Part shown: one piece after another, positions 10,582 through 25,946 of the stretch
How the letters are laid out: each line of letters opens with the position of its first letter
Position numbering within the stretch: the stretch's first letter is position 1
Assembly: GCA_902626575.1 (NCBI GenBank)
Contig: CACOFY010000001.1
Coordinates: 62,001-126,000 of the forward strand
Length of the DNA stretch: 64,000 nucleotides
Direction: 5' to 3'
Origin: an uncultured Pelagibacteraceae bacterium
GTDB lineage: Bacteria > Pseudomonadota > Alphaproteobacteria > Pelagibacterales > Pelagibacteraceae
The notes under the pieces: generated by a model
Told to the model about the DNA's origin: nothing
The model's input: the letters and a program-made list of their open reading frames with translations, nothing else
Databases searched by the model: none
Translations under genes and position numbers: made by a program

Positions 10582-11477
10582 TTTCTTCCAAAATCTGGTT
10601 TGTTAATATCTTGTTTTAATTTAATTATTTTTTGACGAACTTTTTTTGCGTCTTTCAATTTTCTAATAATGACTTTATTATTATTAGCCCGAATATTACG
10701 TTTAAACGATTTTAAATTTTTTATAAATAAATCTATAACTTGAGATATATTTTTTTTGTTACTAAAAAATATGTCTCTCCACATTATCTCGTTAGATGCG
10801 GCTATTCTAGAGAAATCCCTAAGTCCACCAGCGCTAAAGTTTAATAAATTGTATCTCTTTCTTTTTTCAAATTCTGTAGCGGTCTGGATTAAATTATAAG
10901 CAATAAGATGGGGTAAATGACTTGTTAGTGAAAATATTATGTCATGCTTTTTTGCATCCATAATAACAACTTTTGAACCAAGCTTTTTCCAAAATTTAGA
11001 TAAGACTTTTAATTTACTTTTATCAGTTTTTTTTTCTTTAATAAGTATACACCACCTATCATTAAACAAATTTGCATCACCATGTTCTGGACCACTTACC
11101 TCTGAACCAGAGATTGGATGGCTAGATATCCATGATATTCCTCTCTTTAATTTTTTTTTTGCAATTTTATAATTATTTTCTTTTGATGATCCAACATCAG
11201 TAAGAATTGTTTTATGGCTTAATTTTTTATTAATACTTCCAATAATTATTTCATATTCTGACAGGTGGGTTGCAATTATTATAAGATCCATATCAGAGAT
11301 TATATTTTTAAAGTTTTCGACAATTTTAAACTTACTTTTTATCTTTTTTAATTTTTTAATATTGGTAATAGATTTTTCTTTGACAAAAATATTTTTCGCA
11401 ATCTTATTTTTTGATGATGCTCTGAGAATTGATGACCCAATTAGCCCACAACCAATTATTAGAAGATTATTTATCAT
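10578..11477 (-). CDS. tyrA: Prephenate/arogenate dehydrogenase
   Basis: IIGCGLIGSSILRA, SSHPISGSEVSGPEHG, SAGGLRDFSRIAAS. Confidence 0.9.
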   Translation of the reverse strand: MINNLLIIGCGLIGSSILRASSKNKIAKNIFVKEKSITNIKKLKKIKSKFKIVENFKNIISDMDLIIIATHLSEYEIIIGSINKKLSHKTILTDVGSSKENNYKIAKKKLKRGISWISSHPISGSEVSGPEHGDANLFNDRWCILIKEKKTDKSKLKVLSKFWKKLGSKVVIMDAKKHDIIFSLTSHLPHLIAYNLIQTATEFEKRKRYNLLNFSAGGLRDFSRIAASNEIMWRDIFFSNKKNISQVIDLFIKNLKSFKRNIRANNNKVIIRKLKDAKKVRQKIIKLKQDINKPDFGRN

Positions 11478-12550
11478 TATATTATTTTATTGAGAGTTTT
11501 TATAAAAAGTGCATTTTCTCTACTTGAACCTATGCTAACTCTTAGTTTATTTTTCATATTATAAATTTTCATATCTCTCAAAATAATACCTTTTTTTTCT
11601 AATTTTTTTAAAACATAATTAGCAGATAGTTTACAAAAATCAAAATTAAGTAAGAAGAAATTTGGACCCGGTGAATTTGAAATGATTTTTTTACTTTCAA
11701 AAAATTTTTTTAGTTTTTTAGACCAGTATAAATTATGTTTTATTGATTTAATTATAAATTTTTTATCTTTCAATGCCTCTGTTGCATAAAGTTGTGCCAA
11801 TTTATTAACGTTAAATGGTGGCTTTATCTTGAAAAGTTCATTAATTATATTTTTTGGTCCATAACCCCAACCGACCCTCATTGAAGCAAGGCCGTATATC
11901 TTTGAAAAAGTTCTTAAGATAAAAACATTTTTACTGTTCTTGAATAAATTTAATCCATTTTGGTAGTCTTTATTTTTCATATATTCGAAATAAGCATCAT
12001 CAATTACCAATAAGATTTTGTTATTTAATTTTTTTCTTAAGTATTTAATTTCTTTAATCGTAATATAAGTTCCAGTTGGATTATTGGGGTTTGCGATGAA
12101 AACCATTTTAGTTTTATTTGTTGTCTTGGAAAGAATATTTTTCACTGAAACTTTAAAATTTTCTTCTTTTGCAAATACTACTTTTGCTCCAACTATTTTT
12201 GAATATATTCTGTACATTAAAAAACTAAATTCTGGAACTATTACCTCATCATTTTTGTTTAAAAATAATTGGCAAAGCATTTGAATTATTTCATCAGATC
12301 CAGATCCACAAATAATTTTATTAAAGTCACAATTATATGTCTTTGAAATTTGTTTTCTTAAAATTTTACATTTACCATCTGGATACTTATCTATTTTTTT
12401 GTTATTGAAACTATTTTTTTTAATTTTTGAACTAAAACCCAATGCAGATTCATTCGCCGAAAGTTTGATCAAATTTTTTATATTTCCAATCCTTGATTTT
12501 CCGGGTTTATACGTTTCTATATCAATTTTTCTAAATTTTAGCTGTTTCAT
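11477..12550 (-). CDS. hisC: Histidinol-phosphate aminotransferase
   Basis: PLP aminotransferase; FIANPNNPTGTY, LRTFSKIYGLASMRVGW. Confidence 0.92.
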   Translation of the reverse strand: MKQLKFRKIDIETYKPGKSRIGNIKNLIKLSANESALGFSSKIKKNSFNNKKIDKYPDGKCKILRKQISKTYNCDFNKIICGSGSDEIIQMLCQLFLNKNDEVIVPEFSFLMYRIYSKIVGAKVVFAKEENFKVSVKNILSKTTNKTKMVFIANPNNPTGTYITIKEIKYLRKKLNNKILLVIDDAYFEYMKNKDYQNGLNLFKNSKNVFILRTFSKIYGLASMRVGWGYGPKNIINELFKIKPPFNVNKLAQLYATEALKDKKFIIKSIKHNLYWSKKLKKFFESKKIISNSPGPNFFLLNFDFCKLSANYVLKKLEKKGIILRDMKIYNMKNKLRVSIGSSRENALFIKTLNKII

Positions 12551-12619
12551 AATTATAAATTCAACCTTATAAATAAATTAACAAAATTTAATAGCAAAAT
12601 TAGGTATATTTTTTTAAAA

Positions 12620-12648
12620 TTGACATAACAAAAATCATTTAGTACATA
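12620..12648 (+). promoter_or_regulatory. Sigma70-type promoter for metX transcript (TTGACA-N17-TACATA)
   Basis: TTGACA at 12620-12625, 17-nt spacer, TACATA at 12643-12648; immediately upstream of the riboswitch. Confidence 0.75.
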
Positions 12649-12650
12649 AA

Positions 12651-12703
12651 AAGGGCGCTGATTTAACTGAATTGCGAGCGCGATAAAAAAACCGCTAAAT
12701 AAG
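12651..12703 (+). ncRNA. SAM-II riboswitch upstream of metX
   Basis: GGGCGCTGATTTAACTGAATTGCGAGCGCGATAAAAAAACCGCTAAATAAG matches recalled SAM-II consensus CGCUGAUUUAAC..UUGC.AGCGCG.GAUAAA...GCUAAA; P1 GCGCT (12655-12659)/AGCGC (12677-12681). Confidence 0.93.
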
Positions 12704-12736
12704 TTTTTTTTCTCTCTCAATTCACAAATATTAAAA

Positions 12737-13855
12737 ATGAATAAAATTGATAAAGTAAAAAAAATTATAGTAGAAAAACCACTAAAACTCGATTGTGGTA
12801 AGACTATCAAAGATTTTCCATTGGCTTATGAAACTTATGGAAAATTAAATGATAGAAAAGATAATGCAATTCTTGTTTTTCATGCTTTAACAGGTGACCA
12901 ATTTGCTTCTGGTACAAACCCAATTACAAATAAAGAGGGATGGTGGAATTATGCTCTTGGGCCAGGTAAAGCAATTGATACTAATAAATTTTTTGTGATT
13001 TGTGCAAATGTTATTGGTGGATGTATGGGCTCATATGGTCCAAGCAATATAGGTGATAACGGTAAACCCTTAGGAACAAATTTTCCAGTAATAACTATTA
13101 ATGATATGGTTAATGCTCAGTATAACATCTTAGATTTTTTTAAAATTAACAAGTTATTTTCTGTCATTGGTGGTTCTATGGGCGGAATGCAGGTACTTCA
13201 ATTTGTCTCAAATTTTCCCGAAAAATCACATACTGCAATTCCAATTGCGTGTACTGCAAGTCATTCTGCTCAAAATATTGCATTAAATGAATTAGGAAGG
13301 CAGTCAATTATGGCTGACCATAATTGGATGGACGGGTTTTATGTGGAGAATAAAAAAGTTCCTGATAAAGGGCTAGCTGTTGCGAGGATGGCTGCTCATA
13401 TCACTTATTTGTCAAAAAAAGGTTTACAGGAAAAATTTGGAAGAAAGCTTCAAGAAAGAGATGATTTAAAATTTGGTTTTGATGCTGATTTTCAAATAGA
13501 AAGCTACCTAAGATATCAAGGCTCTGTTTTTGTAGATAGATTTGATGCAAATAGTTATTTATATATAACCAGAGCGATGGATTATTTTGATTTAACAAAA
13601 CAATTCAATGGTAACTTATCTAAAGCTTTTGAAAAGACAAATTCTAAATTTTTTGTCATCTCATTTACATCTGACTGGTTATATCCAACATCTGAAAATA
13701 GAGATATAGTTATAGCTTTGAACTCAATAAGTAAAGATGTAGGATTTATAGAAATAACATCAGATAAAGGGCACGATTCATTTTTATTGGATGTTCCAGA
13801 TTTTCTTAGTGCAGTAAAAAATTTTTTAGAAACCTCATATCAAAAATTAAAATGA
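12737..13855 (+). CDS. metX: Homoserine O-acetyltransferase
   Basis: LVFHALTGDQFASG, VIGGSMGGMQVLQ, SDKGHDSFLLD. Confidence 0.95.
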   Translation: MNKIDKVKKIIVEKPLKLDCGKTIKDFPLAYETYGKLNDRKDNAILVFHALTGDQFASGTNPITNKEGWWNYALGPGKAIDTNKFFVICANVIGGCMGSYGPSNIGDNGKPLGTNFPVITINDMVNAQYNILDFFKINKLFSVIGGSMGGMQVLQFVSNFPEKSHTAIPIACTASHSAQNIALNELGRQSIMADHNWMDGFYVENKKVPDKGLAVARMAAHITYLSKKGLQEKFGRKLQERDDLKFGFDADFQIESYLRYQGSVFVDRFDANSYLYITRAMDYFDLTKQFNGNLSKAFEKTNSKFFVISFTSDWLYPTSENRDIVIALNSISKDVGFIEITSDKGHDSFLLDVPDFLSAVKNFLETSYQKLK

Positions 13856-14406
13856 AAAAAGAATTTTTTGAAATATCAAAGTTATTAAAAAAAAACTCTA
13901 AGGTATTAGATGTTGGATGCGGTGATGGCGAATTAATGAAATATATAACTGAAAATATAACAGAAAACGTAAGAGGTCTTGAAATTTCTAAAAATAATAT
14001 TCAAAAATGCATCGCAAAAGGGCTTACGGTAATAGAAGGGGATGCAGAAAAAGATTTACGACAATTCCCAAATTCCTCATATGATTTTGTGATATTGAGC
14101 CAGACACTTCAAGCTTTTCTTGACCCAGAGAATGTTATAAATGAACTCTTGAGAGTTGGAAAAAAAGCTATTGTATCTATACCAAATTTTGGTCATTGGA
14201 GAGTCAGATTAAATCTTCTTTTTAAAGGCCAAATGCCTATCACAGAAAATCTGCCAAATGAATGGTATAACACACCTAATTTACATATGTGTACGATAAG
14301 AGACTTTGTAAATTTTTGTAACAAAAAAAAAATAAAAATTGATTGTCCAAACTTATTTTATGTAAATTTATTTTCAGAACTCGGAATTTTTATTATTGAA
14401 AAATAG
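13852..14406 (+). CDS. metW: Methionine biosynthesis protein MetW
   Basis: VLDVGCGDGELMKYI, VILSQTLQAFLDPENVINELLRVGKKAIVSIPNFGHWRVR. Confidence 0.93.
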   Translation: MKKEFFEISKLLKKNSKVLDVGCGDGELMKYITENITENVRGLEISKNNIQKCIAKGLTVIEGDAEKDLRQFPNSSYDFVILSQTLQAFLDPENVINELLRVGKKAIVSIPNFGHWRVRLNLLFKGQMPITENLPNEWYNTPNLHMCTIRDFVNFCNKKKIKIDCPNLFYVNLFSELGIFIIEK

Positions 14407-15123
14407 ATGAATGTCGAAATTATAAAATGTTTAAAGGATAATTATTCTTATCTAATTACTGATAGTGATAGAAATAGTATTGTAATTGATCCTAGTGAAT
14501 CAGATCCAATAATAAAAATTATAGAAAAAAAAAAATTAAATTTAAAATTTATATTAAATACACACCATCATTTTGATCATATTGGTGGAAATGATGAATT
14601 AAAAAAGAAATATTCATCAGAGATTGTGGGTTTTAAAAAAGATAAGGATAGAATACCTGGTATAGATATTTCTGTTTCTGACAACGAAGTATGGAAATCG
14701 GGAAATTTTGAAGCTAAAATTATTTATATACCAGGACATACATCGGGTCATATTGCTTTCTATTTTTATAAGAATGAAATTTTATTTTCTGGTGATACTC
14801 TTTTTTCTTTAGGATGTGGTAGAGTATTTGAGGGAACGCATGAAGATATGTATAACTCTTTATCTAAATTCAAAAGTTTACCACCAAGTACTAAAGTTTA
14901 CTGTGGTCATGAATATACTTATAATAATTCATTATTTTGTATTAAGTATGATAGCGAAAATATTATGTTAAAAAAAAAAATAATCGAAATTGAAAAAAAG
15001 TTAAGAAAAAAAGAACCTACAATTCCCTCAACAATTAAAGATGAATTAGAATGCAATATTTTCCTAAGAGCAAAAACTCTTTCGGAGTTTTCAAAACTAA
15101 GAGATTTAAAGGATAATTTTTAG
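14407..15123 (+). CDS. gloB: Hydroxyacylglutathione hydrolase (glyoxalase II)
   Basis: THHHFDHIGGN, IPGHTSGHIAFY, FSGDTLFSLGCGRVFEGT. Confidence 0.93.
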   Translation: MNVEIIKCLKDNYSYLITDSDRNSIVIDPSESDPIIKIIEKKKLNLKFILNTHHHFDHIGGNDELKKKYSSEIVGFKKDKDRIPGIDISVSDNEVWKSGNFEAKIIYIPGHTSGHIAFYFYKNEILFSGDTLFSLGCGRVFEGTHEDMYNSLSKFKSLPPSTKVYCGHEYTYNNSLFCIKYDSENIMLKKKIIEIEKKLRKKEPTIPSTIKDELECNIFLRAKTLSEFSKLRDLKDNF

Positions 15124-15187
15124 TTTATTAGCCTTGACTAAAATAGGTCTAGAACTATATTGCTCCTATAAAAATTAGAAAGTAAAT

Positions 15188-15589
15188 ATGTCTTTTGCAA
15201 TAATTAAAACAGGTGGTAAACAGTATAAAGTAAGAGCTGGAGAAATACTTAAGGTAGAAAGGCTTGATGAAAAATCGACAAGCCCAAAAATTGAGTTTAA
15301 AGATGTTCTTGCTTATGGAGATGATAAGACTGCTGAAATTGGATCCCCAAAAATAGATGGTGCTAAGGTTGAAGCAAACTTAGTAAAGAATGGAAAAAAT
15401 AGAACTGTTTTAATTTTTAAAAAAAGAAGAAGAAAAAATTCTAGAAGAAAGAATGGACACAGACAGGAATTTTCATTAATTAAGATTAATAAAATTTTCT
15501 CAAAAGATGGGAAAGTATTTTCTGAAGTTAAAGAGAGTGTTGCAGATACAAAAAAAAAAGAAATTAAGAAAGAGGCAAAGACAAAGTAA
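15188..15589 (+). CDS. rplU: 50S ribosomal protein L21
   Basis: MSFAIIKTGGKQYKVRAGEILKVE; Lys-rich C-terminal tail. Confidence 0.95.
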   Translation: MSFAIIKTGGKQYKVRAGEILKVERLDEKSTSPKIEFKDVLAYGDDKTAEIGSPKIDGAKVEANLVKNGKNRTVLIFKKRRRKNSRRKNGHRQEFSLIKINKIFSKDGKVFSEVKESVADTKKKEIKKEAKTK

Positions 15590-15600
15590 TTAGGTAATTT

Positions 15601-15855
15601 ATGGCAACAAAAAAAGCAGGTGGATCATCAAGAAATGGAAGAGACAGCGCCGGCAGAAGGCTAGGTGTTAAGAAGTATGGTGGTCAGCAAGTAATTCCTG
15701 GTAATATAATTGTAAGACAAAGAGGAACTAAGATTTTCCCTGGCGAGCACGTTGGCATGGGAAAAGATCATTCTATATTCTCAAAAATAAAAGGAACAGT
15801 TAAGTTTAAAAAAAGTAAATCAGACAGAACTTTTGTTTCTGTAAAACCCAATTAA
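15601..15855 (+). CDS. rpmA: 50S ribosomal protein L27
   Basis: [29 protein letters not shown]. Confidence 0.97.
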   Translation: MATKKAGGSSRNGRDSAGRRLGVKKYGGQQVIPGNIIVRQRGTKIFPGEHVGMGKDHSIFSKIKGTVKFKKSKSDRTFVSVKPN

Positions 15856-15857
15856 TC

Positions 15858-17965
<2,108 letters not shown>

Positions 17966-17966
<1 letters not shown>

Positions 17967-19216
17967 TGAAAAAGTATTTAGATAAAATTGGTAAAAATTC
18001 AAAAAAAGCATCTATTAAATCGGTAACAACAACTAAGAAAAACAAAGTTTTGATCGATTTTGCAAATCTAATAAAAAAAAATAGAGCAAAAATAATATAT
18101 CAAAATAAAAAAGATCAAAAGTATGCGATAAAAAAAGGTATTAAAAATAATATGATCGAAAGATTAATTTTAAACTCAACAAGATTAAAACAAATCGAAA
18201 AATCAGTTGTTAAAATTGCGAATTTAAAGGATCCTGTAGATAAAACTCTTTTGATGTGGAAAAGACCTAATGGACTTAAAATAAAAAAAGTTACAATACC
18301 TATCGGTGTTATAGGAATAATTTATGAAAGTAGGCCCAATGTCACTTCTGACGTTTCAAGTCTTTGTTTTAAATCTGGTAATCCAGTCATTCTAAAAGGT
18401 GGATCTGAAGCATTTAATAGTAACAAAATATTAGTCTATTTATTTAAAGAAGCTTTAAAGAGAAATAGTGTTGATCCTAATTATGTTCAACTAATTGAAA
18501 ATAAAAGTAGAAAATCAGTATCTTATATGCTCACTAAAATGAGTAAGTATATTGATGTTATAATACCAAGAGGTGGGAAAAACTTAGTTAAAGAGGTTCA
18601 AAAAAGATCGTCGGTACCATATATAGGTCACTTAGAAGGTATATGTCATACTTATATTGATAAATTTGCAAAATTAGAGATGGCAAAAAAAATTATTTAT
18701 AATGCAAAGTTAAGAAATACAGCAATTTGCGGTGCTACTGAAACCGTTTTATTTCATGAAAAAATAATTAAAACTTTTATCAATCCAATTCTGAGTTTTT
18801 TGCAAAAAAATGGATGTGAAATTTATGCTGATGATAAAATCAGAAAAATTTACAAAGGAAAATTAAAAATAGCTAGTCCATCAGACTGGTCAAGAGAATA
18901 CTTGAGTCCAAAAATATCTGTAAAAGTAGTCCAAAATACTTGGGAAGCTATAAATCATATTAACAAGTATGGTACTATGCATACAGATGCAATCGTTACC
19001 TCCAAAAAGTCAGAAGCTGTACTTTTTGTTAAAAATGTAAAAAGTTCTATTGCAATTCACAATTCTTCGACACAATTTGCAGATGGAGAGGAGTTCGGTT
19101 TTGGTGGTGAGGTTGGTATTTCAACAAATAAAATACCTCCACGTGGACCAGTTGGTTTAAATGAGCTTGTTACCTACAAATATGAAGTTTATGGTTCAGG
19201 GCAAATAAGAAAATAA
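17966..19216 (+). CDS. proA: Gamma-glutamyl phosphate reductase
   Basis: IPIGVIGIIYESRPNVTSDV, NTAICGATETVL, EFGFGGEVGISTNKIPPRGPVGL. Confidence 0.95.
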
Positions 19217-19217
19217 A

Positions 19218-19742
19218 TTGAAAAGTATAATAAAAAAAATTGGAATATTGGGTGGAACGTTTGATCCCGCCCACTTAGGGCATATAAAAATATCTAAAGA
19301 AGCAAAAAAAAAGTTTAAATTAGAAAAAGTTTATTGGGCAGTTACCAATAAAAATCCATTTAAAAACAAAAGTAAAAAAAGTTTAAATGATAGGATAAAT
19401 TATGCAAAAAAAATTAATAAAAAAAATAAATTTATATCTATTAAATGTTACGAAAATAAAATTAACTCTAATAGAACAATTGATCTTATTAAATATTTTA
19501 AAAAGAAAAATAATAAAAAGAAAATCTACTTTATAATGGGGGCTGATAATTTAATAAATCTTCACAAGTGGGAAAAATGGAGTCAACTCACTAAATTATG
19601 TGAAATCCTAGTTTTTGACAGAACAAAATATAAATCTAAATCTTTAAAATCAAAATCATATAAAAAATTGGCTAATAAGGGGCTTAGGTTTATTAACTTT
19701 AAAAAGGTAAATATTTCATCTTCTAAATTGAGAAAAATTTGA
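19218..19742 (+). CDS. nadD: Nicotinate-nucleotide adenylyltransferase (TTG start)
   Basis: IGILGGTFDPAHLGHIKIS, IMGADNLINLHKW. Confidence 0.9.
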   Translation: MKSIIKKIGILGGTFDPAHLGHIKISKEAKKKFKLEKVYWAVTNKNPFKNKSKKSLNDRINYAKKINKKNKFISIKCYENKINSNRTIDLIKYFKKKNNKKKIYFIMGADNLINLHKWEKWSQLTKLCEILVFDRTKYKSKSLKSKSYKKLANKGLRFINFKKVNISSSKLRKI

Positions 19743-19759
19743 TAGTCTTAATTTAATTA

Positions 19760-20110
19760 ATGGATAAAATTTCAGATTTAAAAACAATAATCTTAAAAAC
19801 ATTAGATAATAACAAGGCTTTAGATATAGTTAGTATTGATTTGACTGATAAAAGCTCAATTGCAGATCATATGATTATTGCTAGCGGTACATCATCTCGA
19901 CACATACAAGCTCTTTCAGAACAGGTTTTACAAAAGCTTAAGTTAAGTGGTTTAAAGCATTGTAAAATTGAAGGGAGTGAAAGTAACGACTGGAAATTAA
20001 TTGATGGCATAGATGTAATAATTCATATTTTTAACCCTGAAAAAAGAAAGTTTTATGAACTTGAAAAAATGTGGTCAGAGTTAATACCTAAAGAGAAAGT
20101 CTTAATATGA
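19760..20110 (+). CDS. rsfS: Ribosome silencing factor
   Basis: ADHMIIASGTSSRHIQALSEQV, EGSESNDWKLIDGIDVIIHIF. Confidence 0.93.
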   Translation: MDKISDLKTIILKTLDNNKALDIVSIDLTDKSSIADHMIIASGTSSRHIQALSEQVLQKLKLSGLKHCKIEGSESNDWKLIDGIDVIIHIFNPEKRKFYELEKMWSELIPKEKVLI

Positions 20111-21249
20111 TAAGAGTTAAAATCATAATATTTTTTATCTTATTGAATTTGTTTTTAGTTAAAAATTTTTTATTCGCGTCTGAAGAAAATATTTACGACA
20201 AGATTGATTTATTTGGAGAAGTTTTAAATAAGATAAATAAAGAATATGTTGAGGAGATTGATCAATCTGAAGCAATGGATGCAGCAATAAACGGAGTTTT
20301 GCAATCCTTAGATCCATATTCTGCATATATGTCGCCTGAGTCTTTTGAAAATATGCAAACTGAAACTAGCGGAGAATTTGGTGGTTTAGGTATTGAAGTG
20401 AGCATGGAGGCAGGAGTTGTAAAAGTTATATCTCCATTAGACGACTCTCCTGCTTACGAGGCTGGTGTTAAAGCTGGAGATTATATTGTAAAAATAAATA
20501 ATATTCAGGTTCAAGGAAAAACTCTTAATGAAGCTGTTGAAATAATGAGAGGACCAGTTGGATCAGATATTGAAATCACAGTGAGGCGCAAAGGAGTTAA
20601 AAAGGCTCTAGTTTTTAATATAACTAGAAAAATTATAAAAGTAAGATCAGTCAAATCAAAAATAATTGACAACAATATTGGTTACATAAGGCTAACAGCA
20701 TTTAACGAAAATAGTAGTAATCAAATTAAAAAAAAAATTAAGGAATTTCATAAAAATGAAAATATTGAAAAATTTATTTTAGATCTAAGGAATAATCCAG
20801 GTGGACTGCTTTCTCAAGCAATCAAAATAACTGATTTTTTTCTTTCAAGTGGTGAAATAGTTTCAACTAAATCTCGACAAGAAAATGAAAATAGAAAATG
20901 GTTCGCACAAGCTGGTGACATATTAAATGGAGAAACTTTGGTAGTTTTAATCAATAACGGATCTGCCTCTGCATCAGAAATAGTTGCTGGAGCTTTAAAA
21001 GACCATAAAAGAGCAATTTTAGTTGGTGAAAATAGTTACGGAAAAGGATCTGTGCAATCAATAATACCTTTAAGAAATAAAGGTGCGATCAGATTAACAA
21101 TTTCCAAGTATTATTTGCCTTCGGGTGAATCTATTTCTGAAGTTGGTGTTTCGCCTGATATAGTTGTAGCAGAGGATAATGATAATTTTAGAATAGATAC
21201 TGATAGTGATAATCAATTAACTTACGCAATAAAATTATTAAATGGATAA
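20107..21249 (+). CDS. ctpA: Carboxyl-terminal processing protease (S41, PDZ)
   Basis: PDZ plus LDLRNNPGGLLSQAI, NNGSASASEIVAGALKDH, GENSYGKGSVQ. Confidence 0.95.
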   Translation: MIRVKIIIFFILLNLFLVKNFLFASEENIYDKIDLFGEVLNKINKEYVEEIDQSEAMDAAINGVLQSLDPYSAYMSPESFENMQTETSGEFGGLGIEVSMEAGVVKVISPLDDSPAYEAGVKAGDYIVKINNIQVQGKTLNEAVEIMRGPVGSDIEITVRRKGVKKALVFNITRKIIKVRSVKSKIIDNNIGYIRLTAFNENSSNQIKKKIKEFHKNENIEKFILDLRNNPGGLLSQAIKITDFFLSSGEIVSTKSRQENENRKWFAQAGDILNGETLVVLINNGSASASEIVAGALKDHKRAILVGENSYGKGSVQSIIPLRNKGAIRLTISKYYLPSGESISEVGVSPDIVVAEDNDNFRIDTDSDNQLTYAIKLLNG

Positions 21250-21730
21250 GGCAGTAAAAGATTTTAAAAATCTTCCATTGCGTGAAGGCGTAGGTATCGT
21301 ATTACTCAATAAAGATAACAAAGTTTTTGTCGCAAAAAGAATTGATAATCCTAATAACTATTGGCAAATGCCACAAGGTGGAATGGATCCAGGAGAAACT
21401 CATCATGAGGCTGCTATAAGAGAATTATATGAGGAGACAAGTATAAAAAGTGTTAAACTAATTAAAGAGATAGATGATTACACCGTATATAACTTACCTA
21501 AACGTTTATTAGGAATTATCTGGAAAGGAAAATATAAAGGTCAGAAACAAAAATGGTTTATCATGAAATTCTTAGGACATGATTCGGAAATTAATATTAA
21601 AACAAAAAAGCCAGAGTTTTTAGAGTGGCGATGGATTGAATCTAATTCTATCACAAAAAATGTAGTAGATTTTAAAATAGAAGTTTATAAAAAAATTCAG
21701 GTTGAATTAAACAAGGTTTTATCTAATTAG
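21242..21730 (+). CDS. rppH: RNA pyrophosphohydrolase (Nudix)
   Basis: WQMPQGGMDPGETHHEAAIRELYEETSI Nudix box. Confidence 0.93.
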   Translation: MDKAVKDFKNLPLREGVGIVLLNKDNKVFVAKRIDNPNNYWQMPQGGMDPGETHHEAAIRELYEETSIKSVKLIKEIDDYTVYNLPKRLLGIIWKGKYKGQKQKWFIMKFLGHDSEINIKTKKPEFLEWRWIESNSITKNVVDFKIEVYKKIQVELNKVLSN

Positions 21731-22120
21731 CACCAATAGACTTTAAACTATCAATTTTTTGTGAAATCAAAAACCTCTGTTGATCGGTTATACCCTCTTT
21801 TAAAAGACTTTTTTCGGCCTCTTGGATAGAATTGTCAATAAAGCTCTTATCTAATTTATCAAGCTTTATAACTGTGCTCGTTAATATAGATAGAGTATCA
21901 TCTTTGAATTCTAAAATACCATCTTCAATATAAAATTTTTCTTCGGCATTATTACGATAGATTTTCATGATACCAGGTTTTAAAAAAGAAATTATTGAAA
22001 TATGATTTTTCAAAATACCCATTTCTCCCTCATAAGCAGGAACGACAACCTCTTTAACATCATCTGCTGATAAAAAAGATTTTTCAGGATTTACAATCTC
22101 TAAATTAAACAATTCACTCA

Positions 22121-22121
<1 letters not shown>
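21723..22121 (-). CDS. atpC: ATP synthase F1 epsilon subunit
   Basis: LEIVNPEKSFLSADDVKEVVVPAYEGEMGILKNH; position after atpD. Confidence 0.92.
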
Positions 22122-24411
<2,290 letters not shown>

Positions 24412-24413
24412 AA

Positions 24414-25946
24414 TTATTTTAAACTGTTTTTTAAATCTTTGATTAAATCTACAAGTAATTTTTCTGTATTCTCCTCTAATTTACCATCGCTTGAAATATT
24501 ATCTAATATCTCAGGCTTATCAGATTTACATTTTTCTATTATTTTTTTTTCAAAATCTGAAATATCTTTAAGTTCAACGTCATCTAAATAGCCTCTCACA
24601 CCACAAAAAACAGATATAACTTGTTCTGCAACAGTCATTGGAGAATATTGCTTTTGCTTTAATAATTCCGTAAGTTTGGAACCTCTATTTAGTAACTTCT
24701 GTGTTGATGCATCCAAATCAGAACCAAACTGTGCAAAAGCTGCCATCTCTCTATATTGAGCTAATTCTAGTTTCATCGAACCAGAAACTTTTTTCATTGC
24801 TTTTGTTTGTGCTGCAGATCCAACTCTTGATACAGATAGTCCAACATTAATCGCCGGTCTTATACCTTGATTGAATAAATTAGTTTCTAAAAAAATTTGG
24901 CCGTCGGTAATTGAAATTACATTAGTAGGTATATAAGCTGAAACGTCTCCAGCCTGTGTTTCAATTATTGGAAGTGCAGTTAATGATCCACCTCCATGTT
25001 CGTTGCTTAGTTTTGCTGCTCTCTCTAAAAGTCTGCTGTGTAAATAAAAAACATCACCAGGATAAGCTTCTCTTCCTGGAGGTCTTCTTAATAATAATGA
25101 CATTTGCCTATAGGCTACAGCTTGTTTGGACAAATCATCATAAATAATTAAAGCATGCATGCCATTATCTCTAAAGAATTCACCCATTGCACAACCTGTA
25201 TAAGGAGCAAGGAACTGTAATGGTGCTGCATCAGACGCTGTAGCTGCAACAATAGTTGTATAATCCATTGCTCCAGCTTCCTCTAAAGTTTTTTGTATTT
25301 GTCTAACAGTTGATCGCTTTTGACCTATTGCAACATAAATGCAATAAAGTTTTTGTTTTTCATCACCGCTTTCATTAATTTTTTTTTGGTTAATAATAGT
25401 ATCAACTGCAACTGCAGTTTTACCTGTTTGTCTGTCTCCAATAATCAATTCTCTTTGACCCCTTCCAATAGGAACTAAACTATCTATTGCTTTTAAACCA
25501 GATTGCATTGGTTCGTTAACTGATTGACGTGGTATAATTCCTGGAGCTTTTATCTCTACTCTACTTTTTTTGATTGATTTATCTAATGCACCTTTGCCAT
25601 CAATTGGATTTCCTAATCCATCAACAACTCTTCCCAATAGTTCTTTACCAACAGGTGTGTCAACAATTGCTCCTGTTCTCTTAACTGTATCTCCCTCTTT
25701 AATAGCTTTATCATCGCCAAAAATTACTACTCCTACATTCTCGCTCTCTAAGTTTAAAGCCATACCTCTAGAACCATCTGAAAATTCAACCATCTCACCT
25801 GCCTGAACATTATCTAAACCATATACACGAGCAATACCGTCTCCAACCGATAGAACTTGCCCTACTTCACTTATTTCAGCTTTATCTCCAAATTTTTTTA
25901 TCTGCTCTTTTAATATTTTTGTTACTTCTGAAGGGTTTATATCCAT
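24414..25946 (-). CDS. atpA: ATP synthase F1 alpha subunit
   Basis: [44 protein letters not shown]. Confidence 0.98.
   Translation of the reverse strand: MDINPSEVTKILKEQIKKFGDKAEISEVGQVLSVGDGIARVYGLDNVQAGEMVEFSDGSRGMALNLESENVGVVIFGDDKAIKEGDTVKRTGAIVDTPVGKELLGRVVDGLGNPIDGKGALDKSIKKSRVEIKAPGIIPRQSVNEPMQSGLKAIDSLVPIGRGQRELIIGDRQTGKTAVAVDTIINQKKINESGDEKQKLYCIYVAIGQKRSTVRQIQKTLEEAGAMDYTTIVAATASDAAPLQFLAPYTGCAMGEFFRDNGMHALIIYDDLSKQAVAYRQMSLLLRRPPGREAYPGDVFYLHSRLLERAAKLSNEHGGGSLTALPIIETQAGDVSAYIPTNVISITDGQIFLETNLFNQGIRPAINVGLSVSRVGSAAQTKAMKKVSGSMKLELAQYREMAAFAQFGSDLDASTQKLLNRGSKLTELLKQKQYSPMTVAEQVISVFCGVRGYLDDVELKDISDFEKKIIEKCKSDKPEILDNISSDGKLEENTEKLLVDLIKDLKNSLK

Noticed and set aside
12553-12810. 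85-aa minus-strand ORF over the metX leader
   Set aside because: Fully overlaps the SAM-II riboswitch, promoter and metX start; no recognisable protein features.
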